From Caballeronia zhejiangensis (GTDB taxonomy: Bacteria; Pseudomonadota; Gammaproteobacteria; Burkholderiales; Burkholderiaceae), in assembly GCF_000698575.1 (NCBI RefSeq), contig NZ_JFHD01000020.1:1-64000 (forward strand): a stretch of DNA of 64,000 nt, in the 5' to 3' direction. Positions within the stretch are counted from its first letter, which is position 1; each line of letters opens with the position of its first letter. Positions 37,902 to 46,447 of the stretch are shown here, one piece after another. Made by a program: the position numbers and the translations under genes. Below the pieces are notes generated by a model. It was not told the origin of the DNA. It made no database searches and worked only from the letters and a program-made list of their open reading frames with translations.

Positions 37902-39359
37902 TTATTTGCGTCCGCGGCCGGGCGGCACGATGTCGTCCTCGCTCACGCGGGGCGTCGCGCCGTTCCCGCCCGCCGATACCGCCGACAGCGGACGCGCCGC
38001 GCGCGCCTTCGTATCGAGTTCGTCCTTTTCGTGCGCATGGCCGACTTCGGCCGGCCCGACGCGCACGAGCCGCCGCAGCAGGAACAAACCCGCGCCGAAG
38101 ATCACGAGATAGGCGAGCACATAGAGCAGCCACGAGAGACCGACATCGGCGGCGGTGAGCGAGGGCGTCACCGAATCCTTCGTGCGCAGGATGCCGTAGA
38201 CGGTCCACGGCTGACGGCCGGCCTCGGTCGTCGTCCAGCCGGCGATCACCGCGATGAAGCCGAGCGGCATCGCCCACGTCGCCGCGCGCAGCCAGCGCGT
38301 GCTCGTCTCGATGCGCCCGCGCGCGAACTGCACGATGCCCCACAGCACGAGCGCGAACATCAGCAGCGCGATGCCGACCATGATGTGAAACGCGAAGAAT
38401 ACGACCGCGACGGGCGGCCGGTCCTCGCGCGGAAAGTCCTTGAGGCCGCGCACGTAGCCGTTGGGGTCGTGCGTGAGATAAATGCTGCCGAGCACCGGAA
38501 TCGAGATTTCGAAGTGATTGCGTTCCTCGTCCTGATCGGGAATCGAGAAGAGATTGGCCGGAACGCGCGTGCCGGATTCCCAGAGCGCTTCCATCGCCGC
38601 GAGCTTGGCCGGCTGATGCTTGAGCGTGTTGAGTCCATGCGCGTCGCCGATCACCATCTGCACCGGCACCATGATGATGAGAAAGATCAGCGACATCTTC
38701 ACCATCACGCGGCTTTCCTCGAGCGCGCGGCGCTGGCGCAGATACATCGCGCCGACGCCGAGAATCACGAAGCCGGCCGTCACGAGAAACGCGCTCACCG
38801 TGTGCCCGAGCCGGTACGGAAACGACGGCGTGAAGATCACGTCGAAGAAGCTCACCACTTCGAAGCGGCCGTCCGGCAGCACGCGGTGGCCTTGCGGCGT
38901 CTGCATCCAGCTATTGACGGCGAGAATCCAGAACGACGAGATCACGGTGCCCGCCGCGACGAAAATCGCCGACATCACATGCGCCCACTGCGGCACGAGC
39001 TTGCGCCCGAAGAGCAGCACGCCGAGAAACGCCGATTCGAGGAAGAACGCCGTCAGCACTTCGTAGCCCATCAGCGGGCCGACGACGTTCGCGGTCGCAT
39101 CCGAAAAACGGCTCCAGTTGGTGCCGAACTGAAACGGCATCACGATGCCCGACACCACGCCCATGCCGAACGACACCGCGAAAATTTTCAGCCAGAACGC
39201 CGACAGGCGACGATAGACGTCGCGCTTCGTGATCCACCAGTTGAATTCGAGCGTCGCGATGAAGCACGACAGACCGACCGTGAAGGCCGGCAACAGAATG
39301 TGAAAGGCGACGACCCACGCGAACTGGAAGCGGGAGAGCAGGACCGAGTCGACATCCAT
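37902..39359 (-). CDS. cydA: Cytochrome bd-type (CIO) ubiquinol oxidase subunit I
   Basis: The 485-residue haem-bearing subunit has the haem b595 ligand region near residue 20 (WVVAFHILLPAFTVGLS), the conserved GRQPW motif, and about nine membrane helices. It is shorter than E. coli CydA (522), consistent with the short Q-loop of CioA-type oxidases. It oxidises ubiquinol and reduces oxygen with high affinity or under cyanide/NO stress. The C-terminal tail is hydrophilic. A perfect 16-bp hairpin lies about 100 bases upstream of the start. Confidence 0.95.
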   Translation of the reverse strand: MDVDSVLLSRFQFAWVVAFHILLPAFTVGLSCFIATLEFNWWITKRDVYRRLSAFWLKIFAVSFGMGVVSGIVMPFQFGTNWSRFSDATANVVGPLMGYEVLTAFFLESAFLGVLLFGRKLVPQWAHVMSAIFVAAGTVISSFWILAVNSWMQTPQGHRVLPDGRFEVVSFFDVIFTPSFPYRLGHTVSAFLVTAGFVILGVGAMYLRQRRALEESRVMVKMSLIFLIIMVPVQMVIGDAHGLNTLKHQPAKLAAMEALWESGTRVPANLFSIPDQDEERNHFEISIPVLGSIYLTHDPNGYVRGLKDFPREDRPPVAVVFFAFHIMVGIALLMFALVLWGIVQFARGRIETSTRWLRAATWAMPLGFIAVIAGWTTTEAGRQPWTVYGILRTKDSVTPSLTAADVGLSWLLYVLAYLVIFGAGLFLLRRLVRVGPAEVGHAHEKDELDTKARAARPLSAVSAGGNGATPRVSEDDIVPPGRGRK

Positions 39360-39457
39360 GAACGCTCCTTGTTCAGGCTTTTTGCAGCGGATGTGTCGAA
39401 AGGCGCGCCTCGCGCGGGCGCTTTTCTCCTTAATAGCATGGTTTTAAGGAACGCGAC

Positions 39458-39492
39458 CACACGCCGCGCGGCGAAGCGCCGCGCGGCGTGTG
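39458..39492. repeat. Perfect 16-bp hairpin between cydAB and gdx promoters
   Basis: CACACGCCGCGCGGCG (39458-39473) and CGCCGCGCGGCGTGTG (39477-39492) are exact reverse complements separated by AAG. There is no T-run on either side, and it lies upstream of both divergent genes. It is therefore not an obvious terminator; it could be a protein-binding palindrome or a chromosomal hairpin. Confidence 0.6.
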
Positions 39493-39512
39493 CCGCGAAT
39501 GCACCCGTTTGG

Positions 39513-39518
39513 TACAAT
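39513..39518 (+). promoter_or_regulatory. Candidate -10 box for the gdx transcript
   Basis: TACAAT lies about 23 bases before the first stem of the guanidine riboswitch, so transcription would start just upstream of the aptamer. The -35 region falls on the edge of the 16-bp hairpin and is poor. Confidence 0.4.
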
Positions 39519-39540
39519 CTTCGGCTTTCGCGCCTAAGCC

Positions 39541-39583
39541 ATGCGGACGACCGCATGCGCATCGTTTCGTCGGGGACGGCCCC
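39541..39583 (+). promoter_or_regulatory. Guanidine-II (mini-ykkC) riboswitch
   Basis: Two short hairpins carry ACGR tetraloops. The first is ATGCGG-ACGA-CCGCAT (39541-39556); the second is GGGG-ACGG-CCCC (39572-39583). The 15-base linker is within the normal range. Two ACGR-capped stems define the mini-ykkC/guanidine-II class, and the downstream gene is the guanidine exporter Gdx, the standard target. The second stem ends 7 bases before AAGGGAG, the ribosome binding site, so control of translation by guanidinium binding is likely. Confidence 0.85.
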
Positions 39584-39604
39584 ATTTTTCAAGGGAGTCG
39601 CTCG

Positions 39605-39925
39605 ATGTCCTGGATTCTTCTTTTCGTCGCCGGTCTGCTGGAAGTCGCCTGGGCGGCCGGTCTCAAATCGTCCGAAGGCTTCACCCGGCTCGGACCGTCC
39701 GTCTTTACCGTCATCACCGCGCTCGGCAGCTTCGTCCTGCTCGCGATGGCCATGAAGCAACTGCCGCTCGGCACGGCCTACGCCGTTTGGACGGGCATCG
39801 GCGCGGTCGGCGCGTTCGTCTTCGGAATCGTGTTCATGGGCGAAGCGCTGTCGGCGGCGCGCATCCTGAGCGCGGTGCTGATCGTCGCCGGGCTGATCGG
39901 GCTCAAGCTCTCGTCAGGACACTGA
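39605..39925 (+). CDS. gdx: Guanidinium exporter Gdx (SugE), SMR family
   Basis: The 106-residue small multidrug resistance protein has four transmembrane helices and the essential Glu13 in GLLEVAWA. The early [12 protein letters not shown] and later [14 protein letters not shown] are SMR signatures. SugE/Gdx proteins work as antiparallel dimers exchanging guanidinium for protons. It has AAGGGAG before the ATG and sits immediately behind a guanidine-II riboswitch, which supports guanidinium as the substrate rather than quaternary ammonium compounds. Confidence 0.93.
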   Translation: MSWILLFVAGLLEVAWAAGLKSSEGFTRLGPSVFTVITALGSFVLLAMAMKQLPLGTAYAVWTGIGAVGAFVFGIVFMGEALSAARILSAVLIVAGLIGLKLSSGH

Positions 39926-39981
39926 GGGCGCCGGGAACGCCAATCGCTTGAACCGTGCTGCACCGCGCGTATTTGCGTGGA

Positions 39982-40054
39982 TATAATGGTTCGAGGTCAT
40001 CCGCATTTGTCTGAGCGCAACGTTTTGCGCGTTTTCGTTCTATCTTCGCGGATG
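39982..40054 (+). promoter_or_regulatory. Promoter -10 and structured 5' leader of the DUF4126 gene
   Basis: TATAAT (39982-39987) would start a leader of about 165 bases. In it, CATCCGC (39998-40004) can pair with GCGGATG (40048-40054), enclosing an inner hairpin GCGCAA-CGTT-TTGCGC (40015-40030). It matches no riboswitch I know and may simply be a stable leader. The -35 region is weak. Confidence 0.35.
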
Positions 40055-40158
40055 TAGGCGGCTTCTTCCGGCATCTGCCGCAAAGACCGCTCTTTTCAGT
40101 CGGCAAATCGTCCCGTAGCGGCGAACGCCGGCGGCTGGCAGCATTAAGGGAGACGGCA

Positions 40159-40788
40159 ATGCTTGAGTCACTTTCGCTCGCAGCGGGCCTGTCATGGGCG
40201 AGCGGGCTGCGCCTGTATCTCACTGTTTTCATCGCCGGCATGTTCCAGCGCATGGGAATCGTTCACCTGCCGGATTCGCTTGCGGTGCTCGGCTCGCCGT
40301 GGGTGATCGGCGTCGCGGGCGTGCTCGCGGTCGTCGAATTTCTCGCCGATAAAATTCCCGCCTTCGATTCCCTGTGGGACGCGGTGCACACGTTCATCCG
40401 CATTCCGGCGGGCGCGGTGCTCGCCGCCGGCTCCCTCGGCCACGCCGATCCCGCCATGCTCACCATCGCCGCGCTCGCGGGCGGCACGCTCGCCGGTGCA
40501 TCGCATTTCGCGAAGGCGGGCACGCGGGCGCTCATCAATCTGTCGCCGGAGCCGGTGTCGAACTGGGCGGCGTCGGCGACCGAGGATGTCGGCGCGGTCA
40601 CCGGCATCGCGCTCGCGCTCTTCGTGCCGCTGCTGTTTCTCGTGCTGCTTCTCGCGTTTCTGGTGCTGGCGGGCTGGGCGCTGCCGAGGCTCGCGCGCGG
40701 CGTGCACGGCGGGGTGTCGCGCATGGCCAAGCACATGCTGCCGAGCTCGGAACATCGGATGAACCGGCTGCGGAGCAAGCACGATTGA
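40159..40788 (+). CDS. DUF4126 membrane protein
   Basis: The 209-residue protein has several hydrophobic segments and the DUF4126 opening LSLAAGLSWASGLRLYLTVFIAGM, followed by SPWVIGVAGVLAVVEFLADKIPAFDSLWD, typical of the family. Function is unknown; members are predicted small integral membrane proteins. AAGGGAG precedes the ATG. Its stop overlaps a TTG start of the permease gene (TTGA). Confidence 0.82.
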   Translation: MLESLSLAAGLSWASGLRLYLTVFIAGMFQRMGIVHLPDSLAVLGSPWVIGVAGVLAVVEFLADKIPAFDSLWDAVHTFIRIPAGAVLAAGSLGHADPAMLTIAALAGGTLAGASHFAKAGTRALINLSPEPVSNWAASATEDVGAVTGIALALFVPLLFLVLLLAFLVLAGWALPRLARGVHGGVSRMAKHMLPSSEHRMNRLRSKHD

Positions 40789-43376
40789 GCACCGCATTCA
40801 GGAACGATCAGGCCGCACGTAAGGCAGGACATTCGCATCCGCACATCACGCTCGGTTTCATGCAGACGATGCGTCAGGCGTGGCGCATGACCGGCCGCGA
40901 CTGGCGCGCGGGCGAGCTCACGATGCTGCTGCTCGCGCTGGTGCTGGCGGTGGCGGCGCTCTCCAGCGTCGGATTTCTCGCGGATCGCATGCGCCAGGGG
41001 CTCGCGCGCGACGGACGCCAGATGATCGCCGCCGATTTCGTCGTGCGCGCCGATCATCCCGTCGATCCGATGTTCGCAACGCAAGCGAAATCGCTCGGAC
41101 TCGAGACGGCGGGCACGACGATTTTCCCGAGCATGATCAGTTCGACGTCCGCGCAGCCGCTCTCGCGCCTCGCGGCGATCAAGGGCGTGACGCAGGGCTA
41201 TCCGTTGCGCGGCGCGCTGCGCATCGCGCCCGCCGTCGACGCCGCCGATGCGCCCGCGCACGGCATTCCCGCGCCCGGCACCGTCTGGGTCGACGCCGCC
41301 TTGCTCGATGCGCTCAAGACGAAGGTCGGCGGCACGGTGAAAGTCGGCACGCGCACGTTCACGGTCGCGGGCGTCATCACGCGCGAACTGGATCGCGGCT
41401 TCTCGTTCGTCAACTTCTCGCCGCGCCTGATGATGCGCGCCGACGAAATCGCCGCCACGGGACTCATCGGCTACGGCAGCCGCGTGACGTATCGCCTGCT
41501 CGTCGCCGGTTCCGACAGCCAGGTCGAGCAGTTCGCGAAGTTCGCGCGCGAGAACGTCGATGGCGGCAAGCTGCGCGGCGTCGCGCTGGAATCGCTCTCC
41601 GACGGCCAGCCGCAAGTGCGCCAGACGATCGATCGCGCGAGCCACTTCCTCACGCTGGTGTCGCTGTTGACGGCGCTGCTCGCGGCGGTCGCGATCGCGA
41701 TGGCGGCGCATCGTTTCGCGCGGCGTCATCTCGACGGCTGCGCCGCGATGCGCTGTCTCGGCGTCAGCCAGCGCACGCTGCGCGCGCTCTTCCTGAACGA
41801 ATTTCTGGCGATCGGCCTGATCGGCAGCGCGGCGGGCGTCGTGCTCGGTTTCGGCGGGCATCTCGTGCTGCTGAACTGGCTCGGCTCGCTCGTCGATGTC
41901 GAACTGCCGCAGCCGAGCGTCTGGCCCGCGCTGGAAGGCGTCGCGATGGGGCTCGTGCTGCTGCTCGGCTTCGCGCTGCCGCCGCTTCTGCCGATCACGC
42001 GCGTGCCGCCGGTGCATGTCATCCGGCGCGAACTCGGCGATGCGCAACGCGTCGCTCATGCCGCGTATGGCGTCGGCGTGCTGCTGTTCGCGGCGCTTTT
42101 GATCGTCGCGGCGGGCGAGTTGAAGCTCGGCGGCATCGTCGCGGGCGGTTTCGCGGCGGGCCTGCTCGTGTTCGGCGCGATCGCGCGCGCGGCGCTCTGG
42201 GCGGCGGCGCGCTTCGTGCGGCGCGAGCGCAGCCGCGCGGGCGTCGGCTGGCGTTATGCGCTCGCGTCGCTGGAGCGGCGCAGCGGGTCGAGCGCGCTGC
42301 AAATCACCGCGCTCGGCATCGGGCTGATGTGTCTGCTGCTCATCGGCATGACGCGCAACGATCTCATCAAGGGCTGGCGCGACGCGACGCCGCCCGACGC
42401 GCCGAATCAGTTTCTCATCGACATTCAGCCGGACCAGCGCGCCGGCGTGCTCGACTATCTGCACGCGCACGGCCAGCCCGACGCCGCGCTTTCGCCGATG
42501 GTGCGCGCGCGTCTCGTCGCCATCAACGGCAAGGCTGTGAATCCGGACAACTACGACCGTGCCGACGCGAAGCGCCTCGTCGATCGCGAATTCAATCTGT
42601 CGTACACGACCGAACTGCCGGGCGATAACCGCGTCACGCAAGGCGCGTGGTTCGGCAAAGACGGCAAGCCGCAGGTGTCGATCGAAGAGGGCATCGCGAA
42701 GACGATCCGCGTGAAGATGGGCGACGTGCTGCGTTTCGACGTCGCCGGACTGCCGGTCGAAGCGCCGGTGACGAGCGTGCGCAAGGTCGACTGGAATTCG
42801 TTCAAGGTCAACTTCTTCGTGCTGCTGCCGCCCGACGCGCTCGCCGATCTTCCCGCGACCTTCATCACGAGCTTTCATCTGCTGGCAGACGAGCAACGCG
42901 TGATCGACGGGCTCGTCGCGCGTTATCCGAACGTGACGGCGATCGATATCGCGCCGATTCTCGCGCAGATTCATCGCACGCTCGCGCAGGTGATCGGCGC
43001 GGTGCAGTTCCTGTTCCTCTTCACGCTCGCGGCGGGCGTGCTCGTGCTCTACGCGGCGCTTGCCGGTACGCGCGACGAACGCGTGCGCGAATCGGCGCTG
43101 TTGCGCGCGCTTGGCGCGTCGCACGGACAGATCCGCTTCGTGCAGGTCGCCGAGTTCGTCGCCGTGGGCGCGCTGTCCGGGCTGATGGCCGCGGTCGGCG
43201 CGCAGGGCATCGGCTATGTGCTGGCGGCGCGCGTGTTCGAGTTTCATATCGATTTCAATCCGTGGCTCGTGCCGGTGGGCATCGTCGCGGGCGTCGCGTG
43301 CGCGGGGCTCGGCGGCTGGCTGAGCCTGCGGCGCGTATTGGCGCGCCCCGCGCTGCAATCGCTGCGCGACGCGTAG
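40785..43376 (+). CDS. FtsX-like ABC transporter permease (YbbP-type), about 860 residues
   Basis: The protein has an N-terminal helix (ELTMLLLALVLAVAALSSVGF), a large extracytoplasmic MacB-type domain, and two clusters of membrane helices with FtsX permease features (SHFLTLVSLLTALLAAVAIA; RDERVRESALLRALGAS). YbbP-type permeases usually pair with a YbbA ATPase and act on envelope substrates or esterase release; no ATPase gene is adjacent here. Start: TTG 40785 overlaps the DUF4126 stop and has GGAG about 10 bases upstream; ATG 40860 is the alternative. Confidence 0.85.
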   Translation: MSTAFRNDQAARKAGHSHPHITLGFMQTMRQAWRMTGRDWRAGELTMLLLALVLAVAALSSVGFLADRMRQGLARDGRQMIAADFVVRADHPVDPMFATQAKSLGLETAGTTIFPSMISSTSAQPLSRLAAIKGVTQGYPLRGALRIAPAVDAADAPAHGIPAPGTVWVDAALLDALKTKVGGTVKVGTRTFTVAGVITRELDRGFSFVNFSPRLMMRADEIAATGLIGYGSRVTYRLLVAGSDSQVEQFAKFARENVDGGKLRGVALESLSDGQPQVRQTIDRASHFLTLVSLLTALLAAVAIAMAAHRFARRHLDGCAAMRCLGVSQRTLRALFLNEFLAIGLIGSAAGVVLGFGGHLVLLNWLGSLVDVELPQPSVWPALEGVAMGLVLLLGFALPPLLPITRVPPVHVIRRELGDAQRVAHAAYGVGVLLFAALLIVAAGELKLGGIVAGGFAAGLLVFGAIARAALWAAARFVRRERSRAGVGWRYALASLERRSGSSALQITALGIGLMCLLLIGMTRNDLIKGWRDATPPDAPNQFLIDIQPDQRAGVLDYLHAHGQPDAALSPMVRARLVAINGKAVNPDNYDRADAKRLVDREFNLSYTTELPGDNRVTQGAWFGKDGKPQVSIEEGIAKTIRVKMGDVLRFDVAGLPVEAPVTSVRKVDWNSFKVNFFVLLPPDALADLPATFITSFHLLADEQRVIDGLVARYPNVTAIDIAPILAQIHRTLAQVIGAVQFLFLFTLAAGVLVLYAALAGTRDERVRESALLRALGASHGQIRFVQVAEFVAVGALSGLMAAVGAQGIGYVLAARVFEFHIDFNPWLVPVGIVAGVACAGLGGWLSLRRVLARPALQSLRDA

Positions 43377-43393
43377 TTTTTCGAATCAGAGCA

Positions 43394-43807
43394 ATGACCG
43401 ACGTCAATCCCGAAGACGATGTGCAAAAGCCGACCGCTTTCGAGCTGGTCGGCGGCGAAGAGCGCGTGCGCGCGCTCGTCGACCGTTTCTATGATCTGAT
43501 GGACCTCGAGCCGGAGTTCGCGGGCATCCGCGCGCTGCATCCGCCGATGCTCGACAATTCGCGCGACAAGACGTTCTGGTTCCTGTGCGGCTGGATGGGC
43601 GGGCCGGATCACTACATCAGCCGCTTCGGTCACCCGCGTTTGCGGGCGCGGCATCTGCCGTTCGCGATTGCATCGAGCGAGCGCGACCAATGGCTGCGCT
43701 GCATGGCGTGGGCGATGGAAGACATCGGCATCGACGCATCCTTGCGCGAGCGGCTGCTCACTTCGTTCTTCGATACCGCAGACTGGATGCGCAACCGTCC
43801 CGGTTGA
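43394..43807 (+). CDS. Group II truncated haemoglobin
   Basis: The 137-residue globin has the 2/2 fold signatures of group II: VDRFYDLMD with the B10 tyrosine, the proximal histidine in RARHLPF, and the conserved G8 tryptophan in QWLRCMAWA. Such proteins bind oxygen or NO and often serve in NO or peroxide detoxification. It follows the permease gene by 17 bases, so it may be cotranscribed. Confidence 0.88.
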   Translation: MTDVNPEDDVQKPTAFELVGGEERVRALVDRFYDLMDLEPEFAGIRALHPPMLDNSRDKTFWFLCGWMGGPDHYISRFGHPRLRARHLPFAIASSERDQWLRCMAWAMEDIGIDASLRERLLTSFFDTADWMRNRPG

Positions 43808-43889
43808 TTCGCTTTCTTTTGTACCGGTTCAGGCGGGGCGCGGCTGATGCATCATCGGCTTTTTCGCCTCATCGCAAGGAAGCACGACC

Positions 43890-44621
43890 ATGAGCACACG
43901 CGCACTCTTTCGCGAGGACGCTTATCAGACGCGTTGCGACGCGACCGTCACCGCCATCGACGAGCAGGGCATCCACCTCGATCAAACCGTGTTCTATCCG
44001 CTCGGCGGCGGTCAGGCGGGCGATGCCGGCACGCTGACGCTCGCGGACGGCACGGTCATCGCGATCGCCGATACGCGCAAGGCGAAGTTCGAAGGCGCAA
44101 CGCCGGATGACGCGGTTCACGTTCCCGCGCCCGGTCAGGAGGATGCGCTTGCGAAGCTGAAAACCGGCGACAAGGTGAGCGCGGAGATCGACTGGGCGCA
44201 GCGTTACCGGCGCATGCGGCTGCATACGGCGAGCCATCTGATCTGCGCGGTGCTGCCGTATCCCGTCGACGGCTGCAGCATCACGACGGAATATGCGCGG
44301 CTCGATCTCGCGACGGTCGAGCCGATCGAGCGCGAAGCCGTCGAAGCGAAGCTCAACGCGCTGATCGGCGGCGCGCACGGCGTGCAGACCGAATGGATCA
44401 CCGACGAAGAAATGGCCGCGCGTCCCGAGCTCGTCCGCACGATGAGCGTGAAGCCGCCGACGGGCCTCGGCCGCGTGCGTCTCTTGCGCATCGAGAATGT
44501 CGATCTGCAGCCGTGCGGCGGCACGCATGTGCGCAACACGGAGGAGATCGGCGAGTTGCGCATCGCGAAGCTGGAGAAAAAGAGCGCGCGCACGCGGCGA
44601 CTGGTGCTGGAACTCGTCTGA
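43890..44621 (+). CDS. Alanyl-tRNA editing protein (AlaX family)
   Basis: The 243-residue free-standing editing domain hydrolyses mischarged Ser-tRNA-Ala. Zinc-binding motifs are visible: HTASH in the middle and CGGTH near the C-terminus. The N-terminal TVFYPLGGGQAGDAG is the glycine-rich motif of the AlaRS editing family. No aminoacylation domain is present, so it is the AlaXp-M/L type. The next gene starts 3 bases after its stop. Confidence 0.88.
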   Translation: MSTRALFREDAYQTRCDATVTAIDEQGIHLDQTVFYPLGGGQAGDAGTLTLADGTVIAIADTRKAKFEGATPDDAVHVPAPGQEDALAKLKTGDKVSAEIDWAQRYRRMRLHTASHLICAVLPYPVDGCSITTEYARLDLATVEPIEREAVEAKLNALIGGAHGVQTEWITDEEMAARPELVRTMSVKPPTGLGRVRLLRIENVDLQPCGGTHVRNTEEIGELRIAKLEKKSARTRRLVLELV

Positions 44622-44623
44622 GC

Positions 44624-45202
44624 ATGGATCCGCGCGCTCAGGCCGTGCTCGATCTCTGGTTCGGCGCGCCCGGTTCAGCGGAATTCGGTCAGGATCGCAA
44701 GCTGTGGTGGAAGAAGAAGCGCGCCTTCGATTCGCTGCTCGCCGAACGTTTCGGCGCGCTGCTCGACGAGGCGCACGCGGGCGGCTTGCGCGAGTGGGAA
44801 AGCACGCCGCTCGGCACGCTTGCGCTGATCGTGCTCATCGATCAGTTTTCGCGCAACTGTCATCGGAACACGCCGCGCGCGTTTGCGGGCGATGCGCGTG
44901 CGCTCGCGCTGGCGAAGACGCTGGTCGAGCGCGGCGACGATCTGCGCTTGCCGAGTGCGTACCATCGCGCGTTCGCGTACATGCCGTTCGAGCACGATGA
45001 ATCGATGGGGAGCCAGCGCGAGGCGCTGCGCTTATTCGCGAAGCTGAAAGAAGAGACCGGCGTTTCGAGCTTCCATGAATCGGCGCTGGAGCACGCGGAA
45101 GTGGTCGAGCGCTTCGGACGCTTTCCGCATCGCAATCGGATTCTCGGACGCGAAATGCGCGCCGATGAGGAGGCGTGGCTGGCGGCGCATGGCGGGTTTT
45201 GA
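44624..45202 (+). CDS. DUF924 family protein
   Basis: The 192-residue helical protein begins VLDLWFGAPGSAEFGQDRKLWWKKKRAFD and contains LIVLIDQFSRNCHRNTPRAFAGD and AYMPFEHDE, clear DUF924 signatures. Function is unknown; a tetratricopeptide-like fold is predicted for the family. It follows the AlaX gene by two bases and is probably cotranscribed. Confidence 0.88.
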   Translation: MDPRAQAVLDLWFGAPGSAEFGQDRKLWWKKKRAFDSLLAERFGALLDEAHAGGLREWESTPLGTLALIVLIDQFSRNCHRNTPRAFAGDARALALAKTLVERGDDLRLPSAYHRAFAYMPFEHDESMGSQREALRLFAKLKEETGVSSFHESALEHAEVVERFGRFPHRNRILGREMRADEEAWLAAHGGF

Positions 45203-45392
45203 CCCACGGGCGAAGCGTGCGCCGCATCCCTTTTACGTGAGGAAGCCCGCGTCACATCGTCGATCGAACGGATTGACATTGGTCGTTGACGATCCGTTTT
45301 CCGATTAGTTCTATTGATGCATGAGCGATGCGCCCCTAATATGAATACCGCTGTATCAAGGCACTATTCATATATCGGACCATCGCAACAGC

Positions 45393-46268
45393 ATGACGCG
45401 CGCGAACTTTAATCGAATTACTTTGGTTTCCGTAACAGGTTTGCAGGACGCCACGCGCGCCGTTCCAGCGCTGGAATTGAGTCGCAGACAAATGCCAGGC
45501 GCGCGCGCATTACTTTGCAGTCCGAATTCGCCGCGCGGGCTGCCTGAAGGAATCGCGCACCGCAAGATCGCTCCCATGAACTACCACGAATACAGCTGGT
45601 TCGTGATGTTTGCGCTTTGGAAGCTGATCGACACCGATTTCGCGCTCGTCTTGCAGGATGATGGCTGGGTTCTGGACGGCAATAACTGGCGTGACGAATT
45701 CTTCGACTACGACTACATAGGGGCACCCGTTCATCAGGCGTGCGTCGAATCGGCCGCCGGTACCGAATGGATTTCACACTTCAAATGGCGCGATCGGATA
45801 GATCGTCCGGGCCATGTCGTGCGGCCTGTTTTGAATGGAGGCTTCAGCCTGCGCAGCAGGCGCATGTTGCGCGCATTGATGGATCATCCGGAAATCAAGG
45901 TTGAGATTCCGCGGCCGGAATTACTCGATAACAGCGAATTTCGCATGCGCTGGAGTAATCGCGCACCCAATGAAGACGTGCAACTGACTGCCACTTTGCG
46001 TCCGCAACTCGAGGCGGTCGGGATCAAGTACGCTCCGCTCGATTTGTGCAAGCGCTTTGCAGTCGAAGATTCCGGTCCTATCTATGGCGATGCCGATTTC
46101 ATGGACCTTTTCGGCCATCACGCTTTCTGGCGCCGTCTGGTCAGCATCGATCCACCGAGCGTGGAGTACAAAGTCAAACGCAGTTTGGCACAGCGGGCAT
46201 TCCGGGAAATGGATGTCGTGCGTATGTTGGAGGCGCGCGGGTATCGCGTAACGTTCGCTGCGGAGTGA
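45393..46268 (+). CDS. DUF5672 (glycosyltransferase-like) protein, copy 1
   Basis: The 291-residue protein has the DUF5672 pattern: LVSVTGLQDATRAVPALELS, FALVLQDDGWVLDGNNW with an acidic pair like a nucleotide-sugar DxD site, and NGGFSLRSRRML. It is probably a glycosyltransferase acting on a surface polysaccharide, but this is inference. Its codons are visibly richer in A/T than those of neighbours and of the second copy at 47187, suggesting transfer or relaxed history. A terminator hairpin follows. Confidence 0.8.
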   Translation: MTRANFNRITLVSVTGLQDATRAVPALELSRRQMPGARALLCSPNSPRGLPEGIAHRKIAPMNYHEYSWFVMFALWKLIDTDFALVLQDDGWVLDGNNWRDEFFDYDYIGAPVHQACVESAAGTEWISHFKWRDRIDRPGHVVRPVLNGGFSLRSRRMLRALMDHPEIKVEIPRPELLDNSEFRMRWSNRAPNEDVQLTATLRPQLEAVGIKYAPLDLCKRFAVEDSGPIYGDADFMDLFGHHAFWRRLVSIDPPSVEYKVKRSLAQRAFREMDVVRMLEARGYRVTFAAE

Positions 46269-46299
46269 GCAGGCATAGGGCGACGCACTGGAAGACATC

Positions 46300-46330
46300 G
46301 CCCCCAGACGATGACGCTAGCGGGGGCTTT
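46300..46330 (+). terminator. Terminator after the first DUF5672 gene
   Basis: GCCCCC (46300-46305) pairs with GGGGGC (46322-46327), followed by TTT. It sits about 30 bases past the stop codon. The U-run is short. Confidence 0.5.
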
Positions 46331-46447
46331 CTGGTAATCATCATCGACAGAGGAGGGTGGCATGGTCGCATAGTATCTGGGTGCAATGTTCAGTTTTACG
46401 GTCGGTTAAATTAAGGATACGAATTAAATAAGGTATCCGAATAATGA

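Noticed and set aside
40263-43358. Minus-strand open frame of about 1,030 codons opposite the DUF4126 and FtsX-like genes
   Set aside because: Antisense shadow; the product is rich in Arg, Ala, His and Asp, with no hydrophobic pattern, while the plus strand gives clear membrane proteins.
45273-45310. TTGACA before the first DUF5672 gene as a promoter
   Set aside because: No acceptable -10 element at 16-18 bases; not called.
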